Positions 1-11,488 are shown, counted from the first letter of the stretch. The stretch is 64,000 nucleotides of DNA from Chaetoderma sp. LZ-2023a (GCA_034401795.1 CM067369.1:184461881-184525880), one strand, 5' to 3'. Program-made: numbers and translations. The notes: generated by a model not told the origin, from the letters alone.

Positions 1-126
1 TGTCCAAGTTTATGTCCATGAAGATTAATCAAACATGACATATGAAATGCTACGTTGAGCCAAACACAAAATGTTAATGCTGAAAAAAAAACCCCGTTTT
101 TACCAATTTCACAATAATTGACTGTT

Positions 127-515
127 TAACATTGCTCATCTACGTTGTGAGATCTAGAGGCTCATCTACACGACTAGAGGCTAGATGCGTTTGTACCAGC
201 TGAGAGCTGGAGGCTCTTATACGCGGTGATAGCTAGAGGCTCGTATACGTTGGGAGAGCTAGAGGCTCTTGTAAATGCTGGGAGCTAGACGTATTGTACA
301 TGCTGAGAGCTAGACGCACTTGCACATGCTGAGAGCTAGAGAGGGTCTTGTACATGCCGAGAGATAGAGGCTATTGTATATGTTGAGAGCTAGATGCTCG
401 TGTACATGCTGAGAGCCATAGGCTCTTGTACGTAGCCAGAGTTAGAGGCTCGTTTTCATGGTACGAGCTGGATGCTCTAATGTATGCCGAAAGGTAGAGG
501 CTGTTCGCAGATGCT
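127..515. repeat. Degenerate 26-bp minisatellite
   Basis: About 14 imperfect units of roughly 26 bp run through this stretch. Each contains a form of GAGAGCTAGAGGCTCTTG followed by TACATGCT. Units differ by substitutions and 1-2 base indels, so the array is old. It lies beyond the last visible exon of the minus-strand RIM/Fife-like gene, probably in its next intron. Confidence 0.75.
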
Positions 516-1746
516 TTTTGTTAAAGTCGGCATCTTGCTTGCATGGAAGTGCATTTCATGAACTGTTATACTGATACACAAATGCGACACATAATCTGAA
601 AAATGGCATATCGATTGCAAAAATGGTAATGTTAAAATAATATATAAGCAGATTCGTTTGAGCGATCTCGATGATAGTGAGGATGGTAGACCTTTGAAAC
701 GTATTACGTTTTAAATAACGCTGTTTGCCAGCTATGAAAATTATAAAGGCTAAAGGTTTAATTATCACTGAGGGTGCGAAGTCACGGAAACGGCGGATTC
801 TGGAGAGGGGAGATAATATGGTGAATTCCTTTTAGCAAATTAATCATAAGAACATTCAGAAAATTGAGAACAGATTATGCAGACATAACATTATTAATGC
901 TGGCATGGTATTTATCCAAGTACTAAATATCTCTCTAGAAATTGCCAAGTTTGCCGGGTTTACAAAGCTGTCACAATCAGTGTTAAAGAAATGGATGTAT
1001 TCGATCATGGAAAAACAACCAATAAAATAGTTCATGGATCAAAGCTCTGTTTCAGCATGATTAGCTTATATTGCTAAAATTGTCAAAATTATAATTTCCC
1101 ATTATGTATGCAAGTTGTACCGTTCTTATCGTTTTGCTAATTCATGCTTATATATTTTTTCTCCGGTTACCGGCGATGTACACGAACAGTGAATGGGCCG
1201 ATGTATATTAGCTTATCGATTCCGTTGGTGCATCAACTCGCTGGTGAATTGCCATACTTTCTCAGCATTGCAAGATCAGAGTCACCTTCAGAAAGGTACA
1301 ACTGCGTCTATCAACGATAGATCGTTTATAACTGTTCAAAACAGTCCATCGAGGGCTACTTACAGTTTCCGGTGGTATTTGTGACTATGACCTTGTTAAG
1401 TCCGAACTTTCATATTCCAATGTAAATAGATGTGTTTAAGCTATACAATGGGCTCACATTTTAGCTGGTAATCCATATTCGTATTATATATAGCATTGTT
1501 TTAAAATACGTTAAAGATTTGTAAGCGAAGCTCTTCAAAAACATAAAGGATTCTTTATGGAAGGAATCTTTTAGATAAGAAAACCTTCCAGACGGTCTAC
1601 CTTAGCCAAAATAAAGAAGCGTTCTTGAATTCGGGCCAAAGAAATGGAAGATGCTAAAAGCAACTTCCTGTACAGAGGAATGGGCCCAAAAAGCAGGTGG
1701 TCGTTTAAGCAAGCTTAGCTCTATATGGTTGTAATTCAAATAATAG
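516..1746. other. No gene recognised (probable intron)
   Basis: AT-rich sequence with only short chance reading frames. I looked on the minus strand for the PDZ exon that should follow the exon at 2430-3357 and did not find one. The next exon is probably outside the window. Confidence 0.5.
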
Positions 1747-1985
1747 TGTTTCTAGCTATGCCGCGCCCATTTCTAGCCAAGCTCCGCCCACTTTTTAAGC
1801 GTATTGGAATCAATTTGTAAACCATGAAACCTGAATTCCCAGAAACACGGTAATGGTACATGGTAAGTTGTTGAATATTTTGAAGCTAATTTTGCCTACT
1901 GTCTGCTCTTAATGGACTTTTCTAGCTTCATGGTGGAGTTATAATACGTCCTTGCGATTGCGACGTCAGCCTACATGTGACGTAA
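1747..1985 (+). repeat. MITE family B, left part
   Basis: Starts with TCTAGCTATGCCGCGCCCAT and contains the TTGAATATTTTGAAGCTAAT stem. It ends at a GACGTAATGGA segment where a family A copy begins. Family B resembles family A but has its own left half. Sequence resembling the B right end (a 'atacttgagtgacagatcg' segment) resumes after the A copy, near 2366, so A appears nested in B. Confidence 0.6.
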
Positions 1986-1989
1986 TGGA

Positions 1990-2350
1990 GGATTCCAGTT
2001 TTAGCTATGCCGCGCCCATCTCTAGCTAAGCTCCACCAACGCTTCGCCCGTGTTGAGATTGAGCCATACACTCCCTGAATCTAAATTTCCAGAAAACTAT
2101 ACAGGTAAACTGTTGAGTATTTTGAAACTAATTTGGCTGGGTGCTGTTGCTGCCTATGGTCAAATAAGTTTCAAAATATTCAACAGCCGGTTATTAAATA
2201 GTAAAGACATACAATTCAACAACCCTTAGGCAGTCATCAATTATATGCCTTCGAGACAAACTTATCTACTCTATTCATGACATAATTGATTATGAAGTCA
2301 TCCTACACGTCGCGTAGTTGATTATGATTGATGGATAAACTGGAAAGGGT
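1990..2350 (-). repeat. MITE family A copy
   Basis: Runs from GGATTCCAGTTTTAGC to ATAAACTGGAAAGGG. Those ends form the short terminal inverted repeat of the family. The centre is the family palindrome (a TTTTGAAACTAATTTGG arm), but its right arm is partly deleted. The side rich in TGACGTCA-like boxes lies to the right. It lies next to the last visible exon of the minus-strand gene. Confidence 0.8.
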
Positions 2351-2429
2351 AATTGATTATGACATCATATACTTGAGTGACAGATCGTATCCTTTCATTG
2401 GCTACCCCATAGAAGAGCTAATTACTTAC

Positions 2430-3357
2430 TTCTGTAGCTTTTATCCTCCTTGTCTCTATGGATGATAACCTGATGAGGATTCGCGGGAATATATCGTTCT
2501 TGATCTGGTTTGGCGTTGAAATCTATTTTCTCACACGTGGACAGGGTCACGCGACGATGAGTTGGGGTGGGTGGTGAGAGGAGGGTTGTCGTCGGAGCAC
2601 CATAGCCTGATGAAGGTATTTGCAGCAATGTCATTGGCCTGGTACCTGGTTGTGATATGGAATGGATTAAGCACTTGGCCGGATCTCTTCGAGACGATAC
2701 GGGACTAGCTGCCGTACTTTGAACGTCAGAACTTCTAGCATCAGATATAATACTAGTCGATGAACTGCTATATGATATTGCGTCCTGTCGCTTAATACGC
2801 GCAGAAACACCTTCATCTGGTACATAATCCCCTACTGGAATGTCTAAGCTACGTAAATTATCCCTAGGCGAGTCTCCTAATTTACGCTTAGGAGGCGTGC
2901 ATATTGTCACTGATCTCTCATGCATATTTCTCCGTCTTCTGGGTGGCGTTGACGGAGAGGGTGTGTCACTATTAGCCATTTTTCTATTATTGCTAGATAT
3001 ATGATCACTAATATCCGATTCGTAGGAAAGTTGTTTGTTCATACGTTGATTTGAGGGTGATTCTTCTGAATTATGATAGGGGATTGTTTGTTTAACTGAG
3101 TTTCTACGTTTTGTCTTCATTTGATGACGTTTTTGTCGGTACATTTGCCTCTCTTGGTGGAATTGCTCCTGATCTACATCGGCGTCGTCTTCATCGCGCG
3201 ATTCGTCGTGTTTCCGACTACCGCGTCGCCTGTGCGTCCTATGAACGTGCTTGTTTGAGATTGGCTCGCGAATGTTCAAGACCAGCTCAGAGTCGGTGCG
3301 ATTTCCCGATCCAATGTAACAATCCGCCCGATTATCATCTGAAATTTGCGGCCCTTC
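2430..3357 (-). CDS. RIM/Fife-like active-zone protein, linker exon up to the PDZ
   Basis: Internal exon of 928 nt, about 309 codons. On the minus strand the acceptor is ...TTATTGCAG directly before GAAGGG, and the donor is ACAGAA before GTAAGTAA. It enters in phase 0, as the exon at 5408-5584 requires, and leaves with one base over. The product is a charged, disordered linker rich in Ser, Pro, Arg and Asp, with patches such as SPSTPPRRRRN and ICTPPKRKLGD. It closes with PHQVIIHRDKEDKSYRS, which resembles the segment just before the PDZ domain of Piccolo-type proteins. With the RIM-type zinc finger upstream this suggests Fife (Piccolo-RIM related), a presynaptic active-zone scaffold. The assignment to RIM or Fife is inference. 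The exon structure and phase are seen directly. Confidence 0.75.
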
Positions 3358-3360
3358 CTG

Positions 3361-3361
3361 C

Positions 3362-3418
<57 letters not shown>
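3361..3418. repeat. (AAT)n microsatellite abutting a splice acceptor
   Basis: About 19 uninterrupted AAT units. On the gene strand this is (ATT)n directly before GCAG, so the microsatellite itself forms the tract upstream of the acceptor of the 2430-3357 exon. Confidence 0.95.
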
Positions 3419-3420
<2 letters not shown>

Positions 3421-3461
3421 TGATTGTGATAAAGATGATGGTGGTGGTGGTAGTGGTAATG

Positions 3462-3519
3462 GTGTGGTGTGTGCGCGCGTGCGTGCGTGCGTGTGTGCGT
3501 GCGTGCGTGCGTGCGTGTG

Positions 3520-3591
<72 letters not shown>

Positions 3592-3592
3592 G
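3462..3592. repeat. (GCGT)n/(GT)n compound microsatellite
   Basis: Alternating GTGC and GTGT units, ending in a pure GT run. It lies in the intron between the linker exon and the second zinc-finger exon. Long apparent reading frames here are repeat artefacts. Confidence 0.95.
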
Positions 3593-3745
3593 GTGGTGAT
3601 AGTGGTGGGGTGGCGGCGTCGACGACGACGTCGACGACGATGATGATGATGTACCACATTTCCTATCTCTAATCACCATAAAACATGATTTCTAGTTATG
3701 AGAAAAAGCCTCTCTTGGGTGTGAGTATCTCGAACAAAATGAAAG

Positions 3746-4040
3746 TTTCCACTTTATCCATCAATAATATGACGTCATAATCAACTACATGACGTGTGGG
3801 ATGACGTCGTAATCAATAACGTCATCCATGACGTAGCTAGGTTCGTCACGAACGCTTAACTAACGACGGACTATTTAATAAGCAGCAACAGCACCCATCA
3901 AATTAATTTCAAAATATTCAACTAATATCTGTAGTTTTCGGGAAATTGATAGTCAATGAGATCAGGAATCGATCAATCCCAACACGGGCGAAGTGTGGGT
4001 GGAGCTTAGCTAGAGGTGGGCGGGCATTGCTAACCCTGTA
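3746..4040 (+). repeat. MITE family A copy, centre deleted
   Basis: Begins TTTCCACTTTATCCATC and contains three GACGTCAT-type boxes. It keeps only the right arm of the central palindrome and ends GGTGGGCGGGCATTGCTAACCC. It is intronic in the RIM/Fife-like gene. Confidence 0.75.
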
Positions 4041-4045
4041 TTCCT

Positions 4046-4870
4046 CCTTTGAAGAGAGACCTTAAAGCATCAAGAGCACTAGCCATCTTCCAAGTTTCAA
4101 GCCAGTCGGTTTAACACGTAGTTTATGTATTGCTCACATATAATTCATTTGAGGTCACTTTGGAGACGAAAAGACTGATTTCTCGAAAACTATTGGATTG
4201 ATTCACCGTAAATTGATGCCAGATCATGTCCATATAAGATCAATGATCTGACAATATTTCAAGTTGATCGGGGCAATCAGTTTTGGTATCCATTTTAGGG
4301 GGAAAATTTGATTTTAACTTTAAATGGCAATGGGAGTTCATTTCTGCAAAAAGTAAAACTGGTAATTTTGAACAAAAATGGGGTGCATAGACCCAAAGAT
4401 AGGCGGCAAGGTATGATCTAATATGTCAATTGGGAACGTGTAATCAAGGGAGTTCAGTTCTGAAAAACTCGTAAATTTGACAACATTTTGGGGGCAGTAC
4501 ATCCCTTATAAAGGGGTGATTTTGAGGTTATGGTGTGATAATGGGTATGATGTAATATGCCCATTGAGCTTCTCTGACCAAGGGGATTTATTGTCTGCAA
4601 AAATCGAAAAGTTATAAGTTTGACCAATACGGTGTAACTTTAACCTTTGACCCAAAATGAAGAATCGTATTTGCGACCACACTGGTAACATTCTAGCCAA
4701 GTATTCTGGCGAAGCGATCAAAACTGTATGTGTCATCGCGGTTCAAAGAAAAAGAAGTTGACCAAGGTTAGAGTTGATCGGATAAGAACTAGGAGGAGAT
4801 ATGGTCCAAACATGTTAAACGAGATTAAGAATGAGGAAGAAAAGACAAAGAAAGAAGAGCACACCTGGTC
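4046..4870. other. Intron sequence, nothing recognised
   Basis: Intron between the exons at 5408-5584 and 2430-3357. Only short frames without recognisable motifs. Confidence 0.6.
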
Positions 4871-4879
4871 TCCTCCATC

Positions 4880-4936
4880 CGCTCTCTCTCTCTCCTCTCA
4901 TTTTGTTCCTTGTACCCTCACACACCCCTCTCTCCA

Positions 4937-4993
<57 letters not shown>

Positions 4994-5236
4994 ATATCTC
5001 TCTCTCTCTCTCTCTCTCTCGCTCTCTCTCTCCCCACACACACACACATCCCTATCTCTCTCACTCTCCCCCCCCCTCCTTCTCTCTCTCTCTCTCACTC
5101 CCTCCCCCTCTCTCCCTCTATCTCTCTCTCTCTCTTTATTCTCACTCAATCTCCCTCTCTCTTCCTCCCTCCCTCCCCCCTCTCTCCCTCCATTTCTCTG
5201 GCCCTCTATCTAACTCTCCCCACCCACCCCTCTCAC

Positions 5237-5294
<58 letters not shown>

Positions 5295-5345
5295 TGTCTC
5301 TCTCTCTCCACACACCTCTCTCTCGCTCTCCCTTCCCCACCCCCC
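4880..5345. repeat. Long CT/CA-rich simple sequence
   Basis: Nearly 470 bp of CTCTCT with CCCC and CACACA interruptions. On the gene strand it is a GA-rich tract just downstream of the donor of the 5408-5584 exon. It yields several spurious Leu/Ser/Pro frames. Confidence 0.95.
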
Positions 5346-5407
5346 TCAAACAGACACACTGTCAATGTCTCTCTCACTGCTCGCAAACATATTTGACAAC
5401 ATCTTAC

Positions 5408-5584
5408 CACAATATCGGATTCAGTATCTTGGTTGATTGAGCTGATCGAGTTAATCCTCTCACTAATGGACTTCCGGTGGACGACAACGTTTTGCGCACC
5501 ATTACCGTGGAACCACTTTCCGGTTTTACACAACATCTCCCTTCGCATTGTGCACACGGTGCAACGCCATTTTCCTCGTATACT
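5408..5584 (-). CDS. RIM/Fife-like protein, zinc finger second half
   Basis: Internal exon of 177 nt (59 codons, phase 0 to 0). The acceptor is TTGATTCTTCCACAG before AGTATA, and the donor is GATATTGTG before GTAAGA. It encodes GKWRCTVCTMRREMLCKTGK, followed by WFHGNG. The WxCxxC pair and the following KTGxWF match the second half of the zinc finger in RIM proteins, where the consensus is WVCNLCRKQQE and then SGxWF. It joins in phase to the exon at 11944-12160, which holds the first cysteine pairs, so the finger is split by a 6.4-kb intron. In RIM proteins this region anchors Rab3- and Munc13-linked vesicle priming at presynaptic active zones. That role is family knowledge and is not shown here. 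Confidence 0.85.
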
Positions 5585-5757
5585 CTGTGGAAGAATCAAT
5601 CTCCCAGATATCAACGGTATTGTTAAAGATCAATAAACTAACCATATTTGAACGGAAACGGCGGCCGTTCATTTACACAGCGGGTATAATAAATATGATA
5701 ATGCATATTTACTCCTTTTGAACCTGAAAGCGCTAATTTGAAACTTCATTTAAATAT

Positions 5758-5855
5758 GTTGGTGAATATCTTGTAACTAATCTCAAGTGCTGCCTACGGC
5801 AGCAACATCTCCCAGTCAAATTAGTTTTAAAATATTCAACAACATACCTGTACAA
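5758..5855. repeat. Palindromic MITE core, solitary
   Basis: Inverted repeat with arms TGAATATCTTGTAACTAAT and ATTAGTTTTAAAATATTCA around a GGCAGCAACA centre. It is the central palindrome of MITE family A without the outer parts. Confidence 0.7.
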
Positions 5856-5860
5856 TTACC

Positions 5861-6528
5861 TTAAAAGTGAGATTCTGCTAATTCACGGTTCACGCCGTTT
5901 ATCGAAAGTAAATTTGACATCTGTTTCAAGAATCAATCGATCATAATTTGTCAGATATAACGGCAAGAATTTTATAGCGACGCTTATCTACAGTAAAACG
6001 TACACAGGACGCCATTTGCGGGTTCCTCTTCTTTGACAACTATCAACAGCAAAATTTGTTGCGAAATAATCGATAATTGTTCTACAATTTTTAGTGCCAT
6101 TGCATCTGGTGTCTCTCTCCTCATTCCTCTCGTGCAACATTTTGTGATTTTTTAGTAGATGATTTTCTTGTCGACCTGGTATTCTTCGTCTGAGAAAGGA
6201 CGAATGGTTGTTGATCAATTTCTCTAGGGGTCGATTATTGTCTTGTCGACCTGGGGCCGTGTTCGCGGAGGGGTCGTGACTTGCGCCTGGTATAGCTCTG
6301 CCTTGGAGTCATTATGATGTCATAATAGAATATGACGTCATACTATACAACGTGGTTGTGCCGGGTGTGGGTTGCGACCCGTTCGTGAACACGCCCCTGG
6401 TCTCACTCATCGTTCCTCTCTTGCTGTCTTGGAGATTATTGATAAATGGGTAACGAATAGAAACGTGGGACGAAATTTCTCTATGAAATATTGTTGTAAA
6501 TATATTCTAATTTAATCTTGTGTACTAT
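5861..6528. other. Intron sequence, nothing recognised
   Basis: Part of the 6.4-kb intron of the RIM/Fife-like gene. A few CRE-like GACGTCA boxes near 6330 may be a MITE relic. No coding signal. Confidence 0.5.
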
Positions 6529-6632
6529 TAGTGGGGCGGATAACCAAAAGTATCTTGCAAATGGTGATACAAGCATGAAATTTGGTATGGTTAATATACA
6601 CGTCACTCTTCAGATCTACCCGATTGCCTATT
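6529..6632 (+). repeat. Left terminal inverted repeat of the 4-kb element
   Basis: Pairs with 10437-10549 in inverted orientation. The best block is AATGGTGATACAAGCATGAA and the six bases after it. The outermost bases are TAGTGGGGC. Confidence 0.8.
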
Positions 6633-7683
6633 TGAAAATTCAAAATGGCGGCCATTTTCCAAGATGATCGCCAAATTCACATATAAAACACATTATATAC
6701 ATATAAATGGTTCGGTTTGATAGATTTAAGTGATCCTAATGTTGATTTATGTTTTCAAACATGATTAAACTGATTTTACCAGTTTTAGCACACGCAGGTA
6801 CACCATTTTCCATATTAACCTTCTCTTGAGAACATCCGGCATTGTTACACGACTTGTCCATGTTGTTTGTCGTGCTTAACACCAATTCCTAATGCATGGG
6901 GTGTAGTGGTGTTGTAGTAGAAGCAGTACCTTTGTAGCAGCAGTCAGCTGCATTCTTTGGATGGACTCTGGCACTGATCCTCCTTGCTCATCCAGATCTC
7001 ACCTATGGCTCCCAGTAGTTGTCAGTGCATGACAATGGCCATACCCTGGTAAACTGTGTTGGCTCGTGGGCTAAACTAGGTGATGGTAGCGCATATAGTT
7101 TCTCTGTATGTGAGTATGGTGACACCAGATTTTCAATTGTATAAAGTGGACAATATTCAATGCCTGAACAGACTCAAGATGAAAAGACAATATCATTAAA
7201 GGTGGGAATGTCGGTGCATTACCAGGGCATACTGGTGACATCATTGCTGTAGAACTCAGCATAGGGCTCCGTGTCAACTAAACAGTGTTCAACAAATAGC
7301 GCGAGATAACTGCAAGTACTTAGTGTCCCAAATGCTACCTAACCAGCCCCACATAGGTTTGGAAACCGTACCTGAATTGACAGGATGTGCCAGCGTGGGA
7401 GAGCTGAGCCAAGGGTAATAGCGCTTTAGCTATCTAATTGGTGCACATATCGCGCAGGACTTAAATGACACTGGATGAAAGATCGGGATAGGTGTAGAGT
7501 AAATTTATGCACGAACCTAGTTGTACCCCATACACAAAATTGCACATGCTACATAGTGGTAAAATGATAACCTATTGATAAAATGATAAATGATAAAAAG
7601 GATAAACCCTCGATAAAAAGAAAAACAAGGATAAACATACAAAGGGAACCATTTAAAGGATACACCATCAGCTCGAAATTACA

Positions 7684-10450
7684 ATGGCCATGGAGGCCAA
7701 ATTAAAAAGACAAACAAATTGGACTAAGTGCTGTCTTTGTCAAGAGGACAAGAAAGACGATCTTGAGTCAACATATAAAACACCATGCCGAAAAAGGACA
7801 AGACGAGTATCCCAAATTAGCAAAGAATATCCCTCGGTTCCGTGCATTGAATGCACTCCTGCTCAAGCTTGACACCGCAAGACTAGATAAAGATGCTGGG
7901 ATAGAGGAAACCTTGAGAAAAAATAATGCACACTATCATGACAGTTGCAGCTGAGATAATAAACGAATATACAAAGAACCTCGGTGATAGACGAATTCTT
8001 GCTAAACTAAGTGTTGGGGATGTTGTGCCACAAGAAATGAAGTATCACCCTATCTGCCTAGCAGCACTATACAACCGAGAACGAGCGCATCTAAATGTAC
8101 AAAAGTGTGAAACTAGTACGGAAAAGTTTGACAGAATGGAAGCATATCCAATTGCCTTTTCTGAGCGAGTAACTTACATTATGGAAACTAATATTGCCAG
8201 TGAAGGTACAGAACCAGCTATGCTTAGGCTCGCAGATTTAGTCTCATTATACAATCAGCGACTTGAGCAGCTTAGAGTTGAATCACCAGATGCACATTCC
8301 ACTAGGCTAAAGGAACAATAGGTTTCACACATGCCTCAGCTAGAACCAAGGACGAGATATTCTCCTAGCCTTCAAGAACGATGTAGGCTCCATCTTGGCA
8401 CAAGCATGTAAGTAGACGGAAGCCATTCACTTAGCCACAGCTGCTGAAATGATACGGCAGGAGATGCTGAGCCACAAATTAACATTCAACAACACAAAGC
8501 TGTTCCACTATCACTTCTCCAATTCGTATGCATGATTGAACATGGTCACAGATTCAACATTATGCATCCAAATTTGATTTTGTTATGGCACGGTTATTGC
8601 AGTATAACTGCTTCGGTGGGTATAAGAATTGATAAAAAAGACAGATCAAGTATCGTGAGACTACATTCACCGTTTAACGGGCATGTCAATATTTGCCAAA
8701 ACCAGGAATAGGAAGCTTATTGACATGCTCCATGGACGTGGGCTCAGCATTTCGTATGACAGAGTTCTTGATATTTCCGATTTTACTAGGGGAAGCTGTT
8801 GTAGCCCAATATGTGGAAGATGATGTCATCTGCCCACCAGCCTCGAGAAAGCAGTTGCTTACTTCTGCCCTAGATAACATCAACCACAACCTTACTGCAA
8901 CCACAGAACACATATATTTCCATGGCCCAGGTTTCCAGCACCTAAACCTAGGGCATACTAGCGAGAAAAGTAAACCACTCAAACTATGCACTGGAGTTAT
9001 GTTGTTGAAGAAGGTTACTGAGCTGCCTGAATCATTCACCAATGTTCACCCAGCATACATCACCAAGAATCACAATCCCCTACCGATGCCAAGTCAGTCA
9101 TTACCAGCACCGGAATCAATCAAATCACACCTGACGGAAGAGTATGCCTGGTTAGAGGAAGTTCACCTCACTGAAGATATGGCTGATACTATCAGTGTAA
9201 CATGGACACCCTACCATGCAATACAGAAGAGGCGTCATCAATTTGAAGTGAGCATTTCGCCATTAATTCCACTGATTCGAGATCCAGCTTACTATGTTGC
9301 AACAATCAAACATGTCATGACGAAGAGACACACTCGCTTTCCTGAACCCGGGACAAATACCAGTGGTAGTTGTTGACTAGCCACTCTATGCACTTGGCTA
9401 GAAAATCCAATGGTAATGGCCTGAGTATGGGAAAGACAAGTTCGTGATCATTTTTGGCCGACTTCATATTGAGATGGTTGCATTGAAGTCAGTAGGAACA
9501 CTACTATGCGATAGTGGCTGGCTAAGCTCTCTTGTTGAGTCAGGAGTGGCCTCATCCGGTACGGCTGAGTCTTTCCTCTCAGCATGCATTGCCATTAGGA
9601 CACGACAAGCATACCAGGGTGTGCAGCATGCAGTCTGTACAAACTGATGAAGGCAGCATACTAAGACTACTGCTCTGATGTATCTGAGAAATCAGCTCTG
9701 AGACATGGAGACTGGTGTGAGCAACAGCGATACGAGAGCCAACAATTCAAGTTCTGGAACCTTCTCCTGGACATGGAGTTAACCGTATTCACTCTGATCC
9801 GGTCATTCAGAGAAGGGAACTTTGAATTGTATCGTGAGGCGCTCTCTGAACTGATTCCATACTTCTTCGAGTTTCACAGAGGGCACTTTGCTGTGCACAA
9901 ATCCGTGAAAGGGTTCTCGGCAATGGCCATTGACCAAGTGCATGAACAAAATAATGCAGTTACCAAAGGTGATGGTGGAGCAATTGGTTTTAGAGAGGAC
10001 CCAATAACACCTAGGCAATGGATGGTGGTATGTCCTGAAGTGAGTCGTCTATTTGATGGCTATGACATAGTGTTAGAAACAAAAGGTGTGAGAATCACGA
10101 GTAGGCATCATGAGCAGTCGCCATATTGTCAAAGAATTTTCTCTCAGTAAGTGCAAAAGCTTTTGACTGTTTTACAGGAGATGGGGGATCCTGTCCAGGA
10201 AGAGACAGCCGAACTGCTGCTGTTGAATACAAAAGATATTGCCGATCACGCTCTTGCAGCAATGATGGGCACCCACCAGCAGAGAGGCAAAGAGCAGCTC
10301 AAGTCATTCATCAAAGATCTAGAGAGTGGCGATAAATGCTCATTCTACCAGCCAATCAAGAAAAACAAGGTGACTTTCTTCAAACATGGACAAGTCGTCA
10401 GTAGTTCCAATGAGACGGTGTTGAAAGATGACCAATGGCCAATCGGGTAG
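7684..10450 (+). pseudogene. Broken gene of a widespread uncharacterised metazoan family
   Basis: Coding similarity runs through at least six frame-shifted blocks: 7684-7872 (start ATGGCCATGGAGG; product includes TNWTKCCLCQED), 7926-8321 (KYHPICLAALYNRERAH), about 8350-8650 (GRDILLAFKNDVGSILAQAC and VPLSLLQFVCMIEHG), 8693-9376 (GEAVVAQYVEDDVICPP and ISVTWTPYHAIQKRR), 9444-9647 (IIFGRLHIEMVALKSVGTLL and ASSGTAESFLSA) and 9773-10450 (MELTVFTLIRSFREGNFELY and FSAMAIDQVHEQNNAV). From memory, this order of motifs matches a family of roughly 1,000-residue hypothetical proteins, frequent in cnidarians and molluscs and sometimes labelled tesmin/TSO1-like CXC. The normal C-terminal half is missing after VLKDD. 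A further in-frame loss lies between ELIPYFFEF and HRGHFAVHKS. No function is known to me. Confidence 0.75.
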
Positions 10451-10549
10451 ATTTGAAAATTGACCTGTATAGATTAATCATGCCAAATTTCATGCTTGTA
10501 TCACCATTAGCATGATTCCGCTGAAAAACGCCTCTTATCTGCCCCACTA
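10437..10549 (-). repeat. Right terminal inverted repeat of the 4-kb element
   Basis: Inverted match to 6529-6632. It begins directly after the residual coding sequence, and the last codons (DQWPIG and stop) already lie in or at the edge of the repeat. That places the internal deletion junction near 10430. Confidence 0.8.
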
Positions 10550-10990
10550 TATAAGGTATCCGTAATGGCCGATTGTGAATAAATTATCTTATTAGGTCAA
10601 ATGCTAAAAGACAACCTTCAGTAGAGCTATCATTTTCCTAAGATGAGCGTCGCTGAATCACAGTATGGACTCATAAGCGGACAAACACTGAAAGTAATTC
10701 CAAAGGTAGAAGGTTGCTCAATTTTTTTCATTCCTGCAAACGACGGCCGAGCGTCTTGTATCTGGCAGTCTTGGAGCTAGCTCAAACTTGTGCAAGGAAT
10801 CTTTAAAATGTCTAACTCGAAAAACGTGAAATATCAAAATTAATCATCAAAACTTCTCAAGATAAAAAGCTCAAAACAGAAGGATACTGACAAGTTATTG
10901 TGTCTTTTAAACTGACAGACCAGACACGATAGAGTATTTAAGATATAAAGGATATATAATACTGTTGAAGATTTAGAAACTAATTTAATT
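10550..10990. other. Intron sequence, nothing recognised
   Basis: Short AT-rich stretch between the 4-kb element and a MITE. No coding signal. Confidence 0.5.
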
Positions 10991-11363
10991 AACCTTTCCA
11001 GTTTATCCATCCGTCACATGAGGTCATAATCAACTACGTGACGTGTAGGATGACGTCATAATCAATTACCGCATGAATAACTCGATTTAACCCCTCTTAA
11101 ACACTTAATAGTTCGACAAGTTGTATGAAGTGTATGTTTTTACTATTTAATAAACATTCTGTTGAATATTTTGAAAGTAATTTGCCATAGGCAGGAACAG
11201 CACCAGGACAAATTGTTTTTTTAAATGTTCAACAGCTTACCTGTACAGTTTTCTATAAAATTATAGTAAGTGCGTTCGGGGATCGATCGATCCCATCACA
11301 AGCGAGGGGTGGGTGGAGCTTAGCTAGAGATGGGCGGGGAATGGCTAAATCTGGAAAGGCCCA
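10991..11363 (+). repeat. MITE family A copy
   Basis: Starts AACCTTTCCAGTTTATCC and ends AAATCTGGAAAGGCCCATTA. It carries TGACGTCA boxes on the left, a decayed central palindrome, a GGATCGATCGATCCC motif and a GGTGGGTGGAGCTTAGCTAG segment. It is intronic. Confidence 0.8.
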
Positions 11364-11488
11364 TTAGTAGCTCTTGATATCATAGACAGCAGCAGTTCGC
11401 AATCTAATTAGTTTCTAAATATTCACAAGCGTTCTTGCACACTTGCCCTGGAATTTAGATACATGCATTTCAAGGTTTAACGTCTTAA

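Larger units (their letters stand above)
6529..10549 (+). mobile_element. TIR-bounded element with a non-canonical gene, internally deleted
   Basis: Both ends carry an inverted repeat of about 100 bp. The left end starts TAGTGGGGCGGATAA and the right end, read inward on the minus strand, starts TAGTGGGGCAGATAA. They share a perfect 26-bp block (6559-6584 and 10483-10508), then TTAAT, and close with AATCTACCCGATTG-like sequence. A 3-bp flank TAT is present on both sides (6526-6528, 10550-10552), a possible target duplication. Inside is one long, broken gene on the plus strand. The element lies in an intron of the RIM/Fife-like gene, in the opposite orientation. The coding region runs straight into the right inverted repeat near 10430, so the 3' half of the gene appears deleted. 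I do not recognise it as a named transposon superfamily. Confidence 0.75.

Noticed and set aside
3276-3672. Several long frames of His/Thr/Arg/Ala or Cys/Val residues
   Set aside because: They are translations of GT, GCGT and AAT repeats in different frames; only the part 2430-3357 on the minus strand is a credible exon.
5988-6218. Minus-strand frame as an extra exon of the RIM/Fife-like gene
   Set aside because: No family similarity, and exons 11944-12160 and 5408-5584 already join in phase without it.
8686-9042. 118-codon minus-strand frame
   Set aside because: It is the shadow of the plus-strand family block at 8693-9376.
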